From: Tannerellaceae bacterium
GTDB lineage: Bacteria > Bacteroidota > Bacteroidia > Bacteroidales > Tannerellaceae
DNA length: 25,737 nt
Direction of reading: 5' to 3'
Assembly (NCBI GenBank): GCA_031284275.1
Contig: JAITAD010000021.1
Coordinates: forward strand, 1-25,737
The notes under the pieces were generated by a model. It was not told the DNA's origin, ran no database searches, and saw only the letters and a list, made by a program, of their open reading frames with translations. Of this stretch, positions 1-8,017 are shown piece by piece. Numbering within the stretch: the first letter of the stretch is position 1; the number at the start of each line of letters is the position of its first letter. The position numbers and the translations under genes are program-made.

Positions 1-15
1 ATGCGCCATATCGCC

Positions 16-34
16 GCAAAAGTAATACTTTTGC
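16..34. promoter_or_regulatory. Palindromic promoter element upstream of mgtE
   Basis: A perfect 9-bp inverted repeat around one central base (GCAAAAGTA-A-TACTTTTGC). Its right arm contains TACTTTTG at 26-33, matching the Bacteroidetes -7 consensus TAnnTTTG, and lies 23 bases before the mgtE start, implying a leader of under 20 bases. The left arm gives the same box on the minus strand, so a second promoter reading leftward is possible. No gene starting on the minus strand can be confirmed because the window ends here. No convincing -33 element can be assessed, as too little upstream sequence is present. Confidence 0.65.
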
Positions 35-56
35 CGCCGCAAATCAACACCGTTTA

Positions 57-1406
57 ATGGTAGAACTCAACGGAGAGTTTGTCTCTCGCCTCAAGCGCCA
101 CATCGCCGCCCACGAAGGCGACGCGATACGGGCTTTGCTCGAAGAGCTGCATCCCGCCGATATCGCCGAGTTGCAGCAGGAGCTTGACCTCGAAGAGATC
201 ACCGCCCTCTACCCGCTCATGGACGAGGACAAGGCCGCCGAAGTCCTCATGGAGTTGGACGAGGAAGACCGCCGGCGTATCCTCCGCGAACTCCCCCCTG
301 AGCACATCGCCGGACGTTTCGTCGATAACCTTGATACCGACGACGCCGTAGACCTTATACAGGAACTTGACGAAGATATCAGGGACGAAGTCCTCTCCCA
401 CCTCGAAGACGTCGAGCAGGCCGGCGATATCGTCGACCTCCTCAAATATGACAAAGACACCGCCGGCGGCCTCATGGGCACCGAGATGATCGTCGTCAAT
501 GCCAATTGGAGTATGCCGCGATGTATTGATGAGATGCGGGCGCAGGCTGAGGAAATGGAGGAAGTGTACTACGTCTATGTCGTCGATGACGACGAGCGGC
601 TGCTCGGCCTCCTTCCCCTGCATCACCTCATCACCCACCCTTCCGTTTCCAAGATCAAGCATGTCATGAAGAAAGACCCTGTCGCCGTTCATGACAGCGA
701 CAGCATCGAAGAGGTCGTCCAAGTCCTCGAAAAATACGACCTCGTCGCCGTCCCCGTCATCGACAGCATCGGACGCCTTGTCGGCTGTATCACCATCGAC
801 GACGTCATGGACGAAGTCCGCGAACAGCACGAACGGGACTACCGACAAGCTTCCGGTATCTCCCAAGACGTCGAGACCTCCGACAACGTCCTCCTCCAGA
901 CCGCCGCCCGCCTCCCATGGCTACTCATCGGGATGATCGGCGGTATCAGCAATTCCGTCCTCCTCGGTGGTTTCGAGAGCAATCTCTCCATGCACCCCAA
1001 GATGGCGCTTTTCATCCCCCTCATCGGCGGTACCGGCGGAAACGTCGGTATACAGTCCTCCGCCATCGTCGTGCAAGGGCTGGCCAACAAGACGCTCAAA
1101 ACAAAAAATATCTGGGAACAAGTCTTCAAGGAAACCCTTGTTTCCCTCATCAATGCCGGTATCATCAGCCTTGTCGTCTTCGCTTACAATTTCTTCACCC
1201 TCGGCGAGAGCGACATCACCACCGCCGTATCCCTCAGCCTCTTTGCCGTCGTCATGTTCGCCAGCCTTTTCGGCACCCTCGTTCCCCTTGCCCTCGAACG
1301 CCTCCGCATTGACCCCGCCCTGGCCACCGGCCCTTTCATCACCATCACCAATGACCTTATCGGCATGATGATATACATGACCATCACCTCTCTCTTATTT
1401 AGGTAA
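57..1406 (+). CDS. mgtE: Magnesium transporter MgtE
   Basis: Inner-membrane Mg2+ channel/transporter of the MgtE family (family knowledge: homodimer, gated by intracellular Mg2+ through its cytosolic domains). The 449 residues match the usual length. Order seen: acidic helical MgtE N domain (about 20-125) with HPADIAELQ at 32-40, two CBS domains (about 130-190 and 195-253), then five hydrophobic segments (about 287-308, 317-340, 360-382, 389-412, 424-446). The family motif GGTGGNVGIQ is at 324-333. Near the C-terminus NDLIG carries Asp433, the counterpart of the pore aspartate (Asp432 in the Thermus protein). The start at 57 fits the promoter at 26-33 and the intact N domain. It stands alone, with its own promoter and a separate promoter for the next gene. 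No defects seen. Confidence 0.96.
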   Translation: MVELNGEFVSRLKRHIAAHEGDAIRALLEELHPADIAELQQELDLEEITALYPLMDEDKAAEVLMELDEEDRRRILRELPPEHIAGRFVDNLDTDDAVDLIQELDEDIRDEVLSHLEDVEQAGDIVDLLKYDKDTAGGLMGTEMIVVNANWSMPRCIDEMRAQAEEMEEVYYVYVVDDDERLLGLLPLHHLITHPSVSKIKHVMKKDPVAVHDSDSIEEVVQVLEKYDLVAVPVIDSIGRLVGCITIDDVMDEVREQHERDYRQASGISQDVETSDNVLLQTAARLPWLLIGMIGGISNSVLLGGFESNLSMHPKMALFIPLIGGTGGNVGIQSSAIVVQGLANKTLKTKNIWEQVFKETLVSLINAGIISLVVFAYNFFTLGESDITTAVSLSLFAVVMFASLFGTLVPLALERLRIDPALATGPFITITNDLIGMMIYMTITSLLFR

Positions 1407-1447
1407 CCCCGACCCGCTTTTTTTTTCATATCTCTCACAAAAAATAA

Positions 1448-1455
1448 TATCTTTG
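1448..1455 (+). promoter_or_regulatory. -7 box for the split-barrel protein gene
   Basis: TATCTTTG matches TAnnTTTG and lies 79 bases before the ATG at 1535. The gap 1407-1534 otherwise holds a run of nine T (1418-1426) with no hairpin before it. No clear -33 TTTG was found, so this is a match by consensus only. Confidence 0.5.
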
Positions 1456-1534
1456 GGGCGTCATTGCGTCAAGGCCAAACGGCCGAGACTGAATTACATG
1501 AGTTTCTGCCCTTAAAACAACGAATTGATTTGAC

Positions 1535-1954
1535 ATGGACAAAATCGTAGATTTCCTTAAAGAAGCCCGCACTTTCTTCCTCGCCACCGCCGATGCCGGC
1601 GGACATCCCCGTGTACGGCCTTTCGGCGCTTTTGCCGTCAAAGACAAGCATTTCTACTTCGCTACCAATGACTATAAAAACGTCTACCACCAGCTCCGCC
1701 ACAATCCCCGTTTCGAGATATGCGCCGACCTCCCCGCCAAAGCGCAATGGCTCCGCATCAACGGCGATGTCGTTTTTCCCGAACCTACCGAAGAGTTGAA
1801 AACTTTCTTCCTCGAAGCCAACCCCGGCCTTCAGGAGCTTTACCCCTCCGAAGAAGCCCGAAAATCCATCGTCATCTTTCGCCTTGACAAAGCCGGAGCG
1901 CACATCTATTCCTATTCGTCCGACAAGCCCGTCCATTCCTACTGCATCGGCTAA
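1535..1954 (+). CDS. Pyridoxamine 5'-phosphate oxidase family protein (flavin split barrel)
   Basis: A small cytosolic protein of 139 residues. The N-terminal pattern of a short helix, then FFLATADAGGHPRVRPFG (residues 14-31) and a strand with FYFATND, is typical of the COG5015/PPOX-like FMN-binding split-barrel family, as is the later AQWLRINGDV strand followed by an acidic helix. Members bind FMN (some F420 or heme) and usually act as dimers; the substrate of this subgroup is not known. The length is normal for the short subgroup, and it lacks the C-terminal extension of true PdxH, so I do not call it pdxH. It is monocistronic by position, between its own promoter and the promoter at 1965. 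A nitroreductase-like or stress role would be speculation. Confidence 0.85.
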   Translation: MDKIVDFLKEARTFFLATADAGGHPRVRPFGAFAVKDKHFYFATNDYKNVYHQLRHNPRFEICADLPAKAQWLRINGDVVFPEPTEELKTFFLEANPGLQELYPSEEARKSIVIFRLDKAGAHIYSYSSDKPVHSYCIG

Positions 1955-1964
1955 AAATATTTAG

Positions 1965-1972
1965 TAACTTTG
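1965..1972 (+). promoter_or_regulatory. -7 box of the surface-protein operon
   Basis: TAACTTTG is an exact TAnnTTTG match, 20 bases before the ATG at 1993 and just after the stop of the preceding gene (1954). The context TTTAGTAACTTTGC is nearly repeated as TTTAGTAACATTGC before the giant repeat protein (19304-19318), the other T9SS cargo transcription unit. No clear -33 element. This is the only good promoter match noticed before the five genes 1993-12088. Confidence 0.7.
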
Positions 1973-1992
1973 CGGCAATAAACAACTCTTGT

Positions 1993-4632
1993 ATGAAAAA
2001 GGCGCTATTGGGAATAAGCCTCGCCCTCGGCCTCATCCAACCGGCCGTTGCGGGTGTGCATCGCGTGACGAGCGTCAAGGGCGGTCTGGCCAAGGCCTTG
2101 GCGGAGTTGAAGCAAGCCAATCCATCCGTCGAGTTCACCGACCTCATCGTTAAAGGTGAAGCTACCGCGAACGACCTCTTTGCCCTTCGCGACAGCCTCC
2201 CCGATATCCGCCTTATCGATCTCTCCGGACTTCGTATCGAGGGTAATGCCCTCCCCGACAGCCTTTTCTTCGGTAAAATACAATTGCAGCGTTTCACCCC
2301 TCCCAACACGCTCCAAACTATCGGTCGGTCGGTTTTCGAGAATAGCGGACTGACGCAGTTCGTACCTCCAACCTCCCTCGAACGCATCGGCGCACGGGCT
2401 TTCAAGAGTTGTTCCTATCTGGAGATATGCCGCCTCTCTCTCGCCACCAAGTTGCGTTATATCGGCGTCGAAGCTTTCTGCGGATGTTTACGGTGGGATG
2501 GCGCTTTCCCTACCCTTGCCGCCACCCTCGACAGTCTCGGTCAAGGCGCTTTTGCCATCTGCGAAAAACTGACCGGTACCGTCACCCTCCCCGACGGTGT
2601 CCGTGTCGTCGGTTTCGACGAAGATGCCTCCACCCGTGGTGTCTTCGAAGGGAACGTAGGCCTCACCGCTCTCGTACTCGGCAAGTACACCGAACACATC
2701 GCCAAGTCTGCCTTTTTGAATTGCACCCACCTCGGCGGAACGGCTTCTTTCTTCGACCACGCCACTATCGGTGACAACGCCTTTAGCGGTGTAGCCGAAA
2801 GTTTCAAGTTCGACATCATTTACTCCCTCTACGTCGCTACTGATGGTAACGACAGCAACGACGGCGCTTCATGGCATACCCCCAAGCAGACCGTTGCCGC
2901 CGCTATCGAAGCCATTAACAACGGCCGTAACCGGCGTATCTTCATCGCTGAAGGAACCTACACCGAAGCCTCCCTTCCTGCCTTGGCCGTTCCCTACCTC
3001 ACCATTATCGGCGGTTTCTCCGCCGGTGACAGGGAAAATGGCAGCGTCCTCCCCAATGACGAACCCGACGGGCTGCCGGCTATCCTCCTTTCCGCCCCCG
3101 ACAAGCCGGCCGTCGCTTTCCTGTCCGCAACAGCAGGGGAAACCCCCTCCATCGACATAAGTAACCTCTCCATTATGGGGCAGCATGTCAGCGCTCCTTT
3201 ACGAATCATCGGTACAGGCCGGAACGTCGCCCTCTACAACGTTTCCGTCCACGCCCCGCTCACCCTCGAAGGTGGTCCTGTCGCGCTGCGCGATACCCTT
3301 ACCCTCGCCGATGATATTGATGCCCGCAAAGCCGTTCTGTCCCTTGAAAACCTCATCTTCCGGCGTATAGACGCCGATGCCGTTTTTTACGTCGAAAACC
3401 CGCACTTCGTCAATTTTAGCTATGAATGGTCGCTTGACCATTTCGCATATCCCCTGTTTACCTCTTCCGCAGCGTTGCCCCTTGATGCCATCACCCCTTT
3501 CGTACCTAACCCCGAAGACACCGTTTTTATCTCTTCCGTCCTCACCCAACACAAGGTGCCCTCAGCCCTCGTCAAGGGCGACAGCGTCTTCGTCGTCAGT
3601 ACCGCTGCACACCCCCATAAGTTGCAAGGGTTCTCCATGATAGCCCCCTACTCCCTCGTACTCGGCAGTACCGCCACATACAGCCTCTACCCCGTGTCCA
3701 CCACCCCGCTGCCCGAAAACATCTACAGTTTTGTCGAGTGGATCGTCAGCGACACCTCTATGCTCGCCATCAACGGCAATACCATAACCGGTAAGGGTAA
3801 GGCCGGCGAAGTGCGCCTCACCGCACGGTTCGGAGAAAACGAGTTCTACCGCAATATTTACATCGGGCAGATAGCTATTGACATCCCTGAAAATACCGTC
3901 ATCCCTACCGATCCGCTCCGGCCGACCCAATTCTCTGCCGCTCTCCTGCCCGCCCCTATGGAACACCGCGACGTTGCATGGGCGGTCGATGACTCCCGTA
4001 TCGCCACCGTTGACGGTAACGGCCTTGTCACGCCACGATCCGTCGGCGCTTTCACACTCACCGCTTATCTTGTGCATGGCCCTGACGTTCGCGATACCCG
4101 TACCTATTACGTCGGCGCCGCCGTCGAGGATATCGTCATTCCCGCCTTACCGCGTGTCAATATCGGCGACACCGTCATCGCTACCGCCTATATCCTTCCC
4201 GCCAATGCCCTCATGCAGAAGTTGCAATGGACCGTCAGCGACTCCACGCGCCTCCGTATCATCGAGACCACTCCCCTCACCTGTAAAGTTGTCGGGCTTA
4301 AAGCCGGCGATGTGGAACTTCAAGCCAAAGCCATCGATGGGGGAGCTGTCTCTACTACGCGCAAGGTCACCGTTAACACTGCGCCGACAACCGCCCTCAC
4401 ACCGGCCGTTACGCCCATGCGGCCGGCCGTAGACTATACCGCCGGTGTACTCACCCTCGCCCGCTTCTCCGGTTTCCGGGCATCGCTCTACGCCGTCACA
4501 GGGCAAGCCATCGAAACTTTCCGCCCCACAGGCGTTACGGCAACCTACCGTATCCCACTGCGTACCGGCATCTATATCCTTTCCGCCGAAAAAGGGAACG
4601 AGCGTTTCATCACAAAGTTCGTAGTCAAATAA
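1993..4632 (+). CDS. Secreted BspA-like LRR/beta-helix/Ig-like protein with T9SS sorting domain (paralog 1)
   Basis: 879-residue surface or secreted protein; function unknown, adhesion or matrix binding inferred. Seen in order: Sec signal peptide 1-20 (MKKALLG...QPAVA); BspA/TpLRR-type leucine-rich repeats about 98-275, with about seven units marked by AFxxC-like turns (AFKSC, AFCGC, AFAIC, AFLNC); a module opening with YVATDGNDSNDGASW (280-294), the hallmark of pectin-lyase-like right-handed beta-helix proteins; about three Ig-like segments (545-795) with the Big_2 pattern W-x-SD-x4-ATVDGNGxVT best seen at 663-680; and a C-terminal domain 812-879 ending RFITKFVVK, matching the T9SS type A sorting domain layout. 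Sixteen bases separate it from paralog 2, so the two are probably cotranscribed. No polysaccharide lyase catalytic residues could be assigned. Family placement is solid; the exact role is not known. Confidence 0.88.
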   Translation: MKKALLGISLALGLIQPAVAGVHRVTSVKGGLAKALAELKQANPSVEFTDLIVKGEATANDLFALRDSLPDIRLIDLSGLRIEGNALPDSLFFGKIQLQRFTPPNTLQTIGRSVFENSGLTQFVPPTSLERIGARAFKSCSYLEICRLSLATKLRYIGVEAFCGCLRWDGAFPTLAATLDSLGQGAFAICEKLTGTVTLPDGVRVVGFDEDASTRGVFEGNVGLTALVLGKYTEHIAKSAFLNCTHLGGTASFFDHATIGDNAFSGVAESFKFDIIYSLYVATDGNDSNDGASWHTPKQTVAAAIEAINNGRNRRIFIAEGTYTEASLPALAVPYLTIIGGFSAGDRENGSVLPNDEPDGLPAILLSAPDKPAVAFLSATAGETPSIDISNLSIMGQHVSAPLRIIGTGRNVALYNVSVHAPLTLEGGPVALRDTLTLADDIDARKAVLSLENLIFRRIDADAVFYVENPHFVNFSYEWSLDHFAYPLFTSSAALPLDAITPFVPNPEDTVFISSVLTQHKVPSALVKGDSVFVVSTAAHPHKLQGFSMIAPYSLVLGSTATYSLYPVSTTPLPENIYSFVEWIVSDTSMLAINGNTITGKGKAGEVRLTARFGENEFYRNIYIGQIAIDIPENTVIPTDPLRPTQFSAALLPAPMEHRDVAWAVDDSRIATVDGNGLVTPRSVGAFTLTAYLVHGPDVRDTRTYYVGAAVEDIVIPALPRVNIGDTVIATAYILPANALMQKLQWTVSDSTRLRIIETTPLTCKVVGLKAGDVELQAKAIDGGAVSTTRKVTVNTAPTTALTPAVTPMRPAVDYTAGVLTLARFSGFRASLYAVTGQAIETFRPTGVTATYRIPLRTGIYILSAEKGNERFITKFVVK

Positions 4633-4648
4633 GTAAAGCATCCTGATT

Positions 4649-7600
4649 ATGAAAAAAGGGCTACTTTGTCTTGCGCTCATCCTTACCGCCCCTGCGTGGA
4701 CAACCGCGGCAGCAACCGAAAATACCGCTGTCTGGAATCTGAAAGGAGCAGGAGATATCCTTGACTCCATCGCCGCTATGCCCTCCGATGAACAACTCAC
4801 CCTTCACCAACTGACCCTCACCGGCAAAATAGACTCCCTCTCCATCCGTCTCGTCCGCGAGCGCCTCACTGCCGTTGAAATACTTGACCTCTCCAAAGCG
4901 CATTTCTTGCCCGACAGCATCATCCCTCCTTATCTCTTCTACCGTTGGTATACCCTCAAAACCATCGTCCTGCCGGCTTCCATTAAAGAGATTCGCGAAG
5001 GCGCTTTTTATGCCTCAGGACTTGAAACCCCCGTCCTTATTCCCGCAGGCGTCAAACGGCTGGGGATAGGGCAAGGCCATCGCGTCTATTTCGACGAAGA
5101 GAGTGCGCTGCTCGGTGCAGGCGCTCCTGATGGCGACGTTGTCCTGCATGGAGTCTTCGAGCAGTGCAGCAACCTGCGCGGAGTTATTTTTGAAGAAGGC
5201 TCCAAATTGGAAGAAATCGGTCTCAAAGCTTTCTCCCGCTGTATCAACCTCGAAGGGCCTGTTACTTTCCCCGACGGCTTGAAGAAGATACAGTCTATGG
5301 CTTTCTTCCATTGTAAGAAACTTAAAGGCCCGCTAAACCTCCCTTCCGGACTGATATCGCTCGGCGATGAGTGGATGGCCATCGATACCTCACGTCTGGG
5401 AAGCGGCGCCGACGAGTGGGAACGCCTGCATAGCGGGACGGCCGGCGCTTTTTCAGGCTGTACCGGACTCACCGGTAACTTGACCATCCCCAACGGCATC
5501 ACTTTCATCCCCAACGGCGTTTTCGCCAACTGCTCGGGGTTGAACGGTGTGCTTACCCTGCCCACTCCGGCCGCCGGTAAAACCCTCGTCATCGGAGCTT
5601 CCGCTTTCGATGGCGACTCGCTTCTCCACACATCCGCCGGTGAACTTGACCTCACCCACGTCAGCCATATCGGCATGGGGGCTTTCCGCAATTGTGCACA
5701 CCTTAATGGTATCCTCAAACTCAACCCCGCCATCACAGAAATCGGACAGGCAGCATTCTCCGGTTGCCGTTCGCTGACCGGTACCCTTGTACTCCCCGCA
5801 GCGCTCACCCACATCGGGCAAGTTATCGGTACCACCGGATCTGCCGATGGATTCAGTACCCAGACAGGCCTCTACCTGCGCAACTTCATCTGGGGCAGTT
5901 ATGATTTCTCACGCTATTACACCCTCGCCAACAATAGCATCGAAGGCGCCTTTCGGGGTACGGGCTTCACTGCCGTATATTTCGACGATGACGCTGCGCC
6001 GCAGTACCACTACCTTTACGAAGGAACCTTTGCCGACTGTTCCTATCTCCCTCCCGCTCCTTTCCCCGGCAGCCAATATATCCACTATCTGGGGAAAGAT
6101 GCAGACCTGCATTATACCGGCTTGCCACAGACCCTTTACGTCAATCCGGCGAACAATAACGACATCACTGACGGCAAGACGTGGGAAACGGCTTTCCGTT
6201 CCATCGAAACAGCTTTCGACAGCCTCAAAGCCAACATAGGAAACGGATGGAAACCTGTCATCTACCTCGCCGAGTCCGACAACGGTGAGGCTGTTCGGCT
6301 CAACCGTACCATCACGATTGATTTCGATACCCTGACCATCCGCGGCGGGTTCAGCGCCGATGAACGCAAGAGTTACTACCTCCGTCCCGGCGGTAGCGCA
6401 CCGCTGATACGCGCCGATGGTCCTTTCTCCGCTTTCAAAGTAGCGGGAGTTAAGCATATCGTCCTCGAAAACGTCACCATAAGGGACTTCGAAGCCGACA
6501 ATTCTCCTTTTGCCCTCAAAGGAGAGGGTAATGGCGTCACTTTCGTCAACGCCCACTTCCGCGATACCACATACAGCCTCTCCGGCAATGTCACTTTCAA
6601 CGAAACCTTGACACTCGGGGACGAGCAGCCCACTGCCGACATCCACCGCACTCCGCATCTTATCCACACCGATGGCCGCCTTACTTTCGACTGGGCGGAA
6701 TTGGACTTGACCGACAAGTTCCAAATCACAGCGGATACCGTCGTCATCACCAAGAAACTTGCCTTCCTGCGTAATCCTTGGACACCTCTTGAAAACTACC
6801 CCCTCTTATCCGCTACGACCTTAGTGACGGATGACTTCGCTTCCTTAATCGTCCTCTCATCGGGTTACCGTGAAGACCCTAACGCCTCTTTCACATGGGA
6901 ACGTATTGACGGCGGTAATGGCGACAGCCTCCTTGCCGTCACTACCGTCCCCCATATCACAGACCTCATCATCAATCCCAACTCCCCTACCCTCGCCCCC
7001 GACGGTGATGCTTTCCAACTTGATATCAGTTGTGAGTTCCCGGCCGTTCTTGACTATGCCACCCTCGAATGGATATCCAATATGCCTCTTGTGGCTGAGG
7101 TCGATGACAACGGCCGCATCACCCCCGGTAGCGATCCCGGAATCGTCACCATCACCGCTATCGCCCATGACCCGGTCACCGCCGCTACCCTCGACCGTAC
7201 CGAAATCACCGTCTACATCGTCAAAGTCGTCCCTGCTCCTCACCCCGCAACGCTCGGCCTCTACGCCGACACCATCCTTGACGTCACCATCTACCCCTCC
7301 TATCTCCCTGACGCCGCCATCGACTGGGTAAGTAGCGACCCTACAATCGCAACCGTTGATGAGAATGGGCGCATACAAACTTTCGGACTTTCCGGCGAGG
7401 TCGTCATCACTGCTTCCGTACGGGGACACGCTCCTGCGGGCGTCACTTTCCCCATCAAAGTGAGCCGCCTCGTCAAATCCATCAGCCTCCAGTCTTCTGC
7501 CCTCGGTGAGGTACCGATCGGCGGAGCTGTCGATATTGACATCTCTTTCTTGCCCGAAGATGCCGCCACGAAAGCCGTTTCCTGGTTCATCGACAACCCT

Positions 7601-7978
7601 TTCATCGCTGAAATCTTTTACCAAACCGAAACATCCTGCCGCATCCGAACTTTGTCCGAAGGAGCTACCGTCCTGCACATCAAAACCGTCGATGGTAGCG
7701 ATCTGGAACTTTTCTATACCATCAAAGTCGTCAAGGCGGCCACTGCCCTGTCCGGTGTGGATTCCAACCCCGTAGGCATACGTTACAGCGATGGTATCCT
7801 CCACCTGCAAGGTCTGGACGCTTACCACGGACAGATACTTTCCGCCGCAGGAGCTGTCAAAGCCGATTTCCCTATACAGGGTAATCGTTTTGCGCAATCC
7901 TTTGACCTTCCCGCCGGCCTTTACCTCCTCCGTACCACAGGCGCAGTTACACGTACACATAAGTTCGTCGTCAAGTAA
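4649..7978 (+). CDS. Secreted BspA-like LRR/beta-helix/Ig-like protein with T9SS sorting domain (paralog 2)
   Basis: 1109-residue paralog of the preceding gene with the same module order. Signal peptide about 1-20 (MKKGLLCLALILTAPAWTTA). The LRR block is longer (about 100-470), with about eleven units (AFSRC, AFFHC, AFSGC, VFANC, AFRNC, TFADC and others). The beta-helix opening is YVNPANNNDITDGKTW (497-512), a looser form of the DGNDxNDG signature, followed by IRGGFSADE. Three Ig-like domains lie about 770-1030; WVSSDPTIATVDENGRI at 893-909 is a textbook Big_2 core. The C-terminal domain about 1042-1109 ends RTHKFVVK. Expected at the outer membrane surface or released after T9SS export (inference from the tail). 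It starts 16 bases after paralog 1 and is followed after 39 bases by paralog 3. The LRR block largely accounts for the size difference from paralog 1. Confidence 0.88.
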   Translation: MKKGLLCLALILTAPAWTTAAATENTAVWNLKGAGDILDSIAAMPSDEQLTLHQLTLTGKIDSLSIRLVRERLTAVEILDLSKAHFLPDSIIPPYLFYRWYTLKTIVLPASIKEIREGAFYASGLETPVLIPAGVKRLGIGQGHRVYFDEESALLGAGAPDGDVVLHGVFEQCSNLRGVIFEEGSKLEEIGLKAFSRCINLEGPVTFPDGLKKIQSMAFFHCKKLKGPLNLPSGLISLGDEWMAIDTSRLGSGADEWERLHSGTAGAFSGCTGLTGNLTIPNGITFIPNGVFANCSGLNGVLTLPTPAAGKTLVIGASAFDGDSLLHTSAGELDLTHVSHIGMGAFRNCAHLNGILKLNPAITEIGQAAFSGCRSLTGTLVLPAALTHIGQVIGTTGSADGFSTQTGLYLRNFIWGSYDFSRYYTLANNSIEGAFRGTGFTAVYFDDDAAPQYHYLYEGTFADCSYLPPAPFPGSQYIHYLGKDADLHYTGLPQTLYVNPANNNDITDGKTWETAFRSIETAFDSLKANIGNGWKPVIYLAESDNGEAVRLNRTITIDFDTLTIRGGFSADERKSYYLRPGGSAPLIRADGPFSAFKVAGVKHIVLENVTIRDFEADNSPFALKGEGNGVTFVNAHFRDTTYSLSGNVTFNETLTLGDEQPTADIHRTPHLIHTDGRLTFDWAELDLTDKFQITADTVVITKKLAFLRNPWTPLENYPLLSATTLVTDDFASLIVLSSGYREDPNASFTWERIDGGNGDSLLAVTTVPHITDLIINPNSPTLAPDGDAFQLDISCEFPAVLDYATLEWISNMPLVAEVDDNGRITPGSDPGIVTITAIAHDPVTAATLDRTEITVYIVKVVPAPHPATLGLYADTILDVTIYPSYLPDAAIDWVSSDPTIATVDENGRIQTFGLSGEVVITASVRGHAPAGVTFPIKVSRLVKSISLQSSALGEVPIGGAVDIDISFLPEDAATKAVSWFIDNPFIAEIFYQTETSCRIRTLSEGATVLHIKTVDGSDLELFYTIKVVKAATALSGVDSNPVGIRYSDGILHLQGLDAYHGQILSAAGAVKADFPIQGNRFAQSFDLPAGLYLLRTTGAVTRTHKFVVK

Positions 7979-8017
7979 AATCCCCACCACGCTATGCATG
8001 CAACACCTTACGTATAT

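Noticed and set aside
54..866. Minus-strand open frame opposite mgtE
   Set aside because: Asp/Val-rich antisense reading of the MgtE cytosolic domain, with no family features.
1418..1426. Run of nine T after mgtE as a terminator
   Set aside because: No convincing GC-rich hairpin precedes it; termination here cannot be supported.
2830..4400. Polysaccharide lyase activity of the LRR/beta-helix proteins
   Set aside because: Only the opening motif of the beta-helix class is seen; no catalytic Asp/Arg/Lys set could be assigned, so an enzymatic call is not supported.
7994..8017. Upstream ATG for LRR paralog 3
   Set aside because: It would place eight polar or aromatic residues before an otherwise clean signal peptide starting MKRG at 8018.
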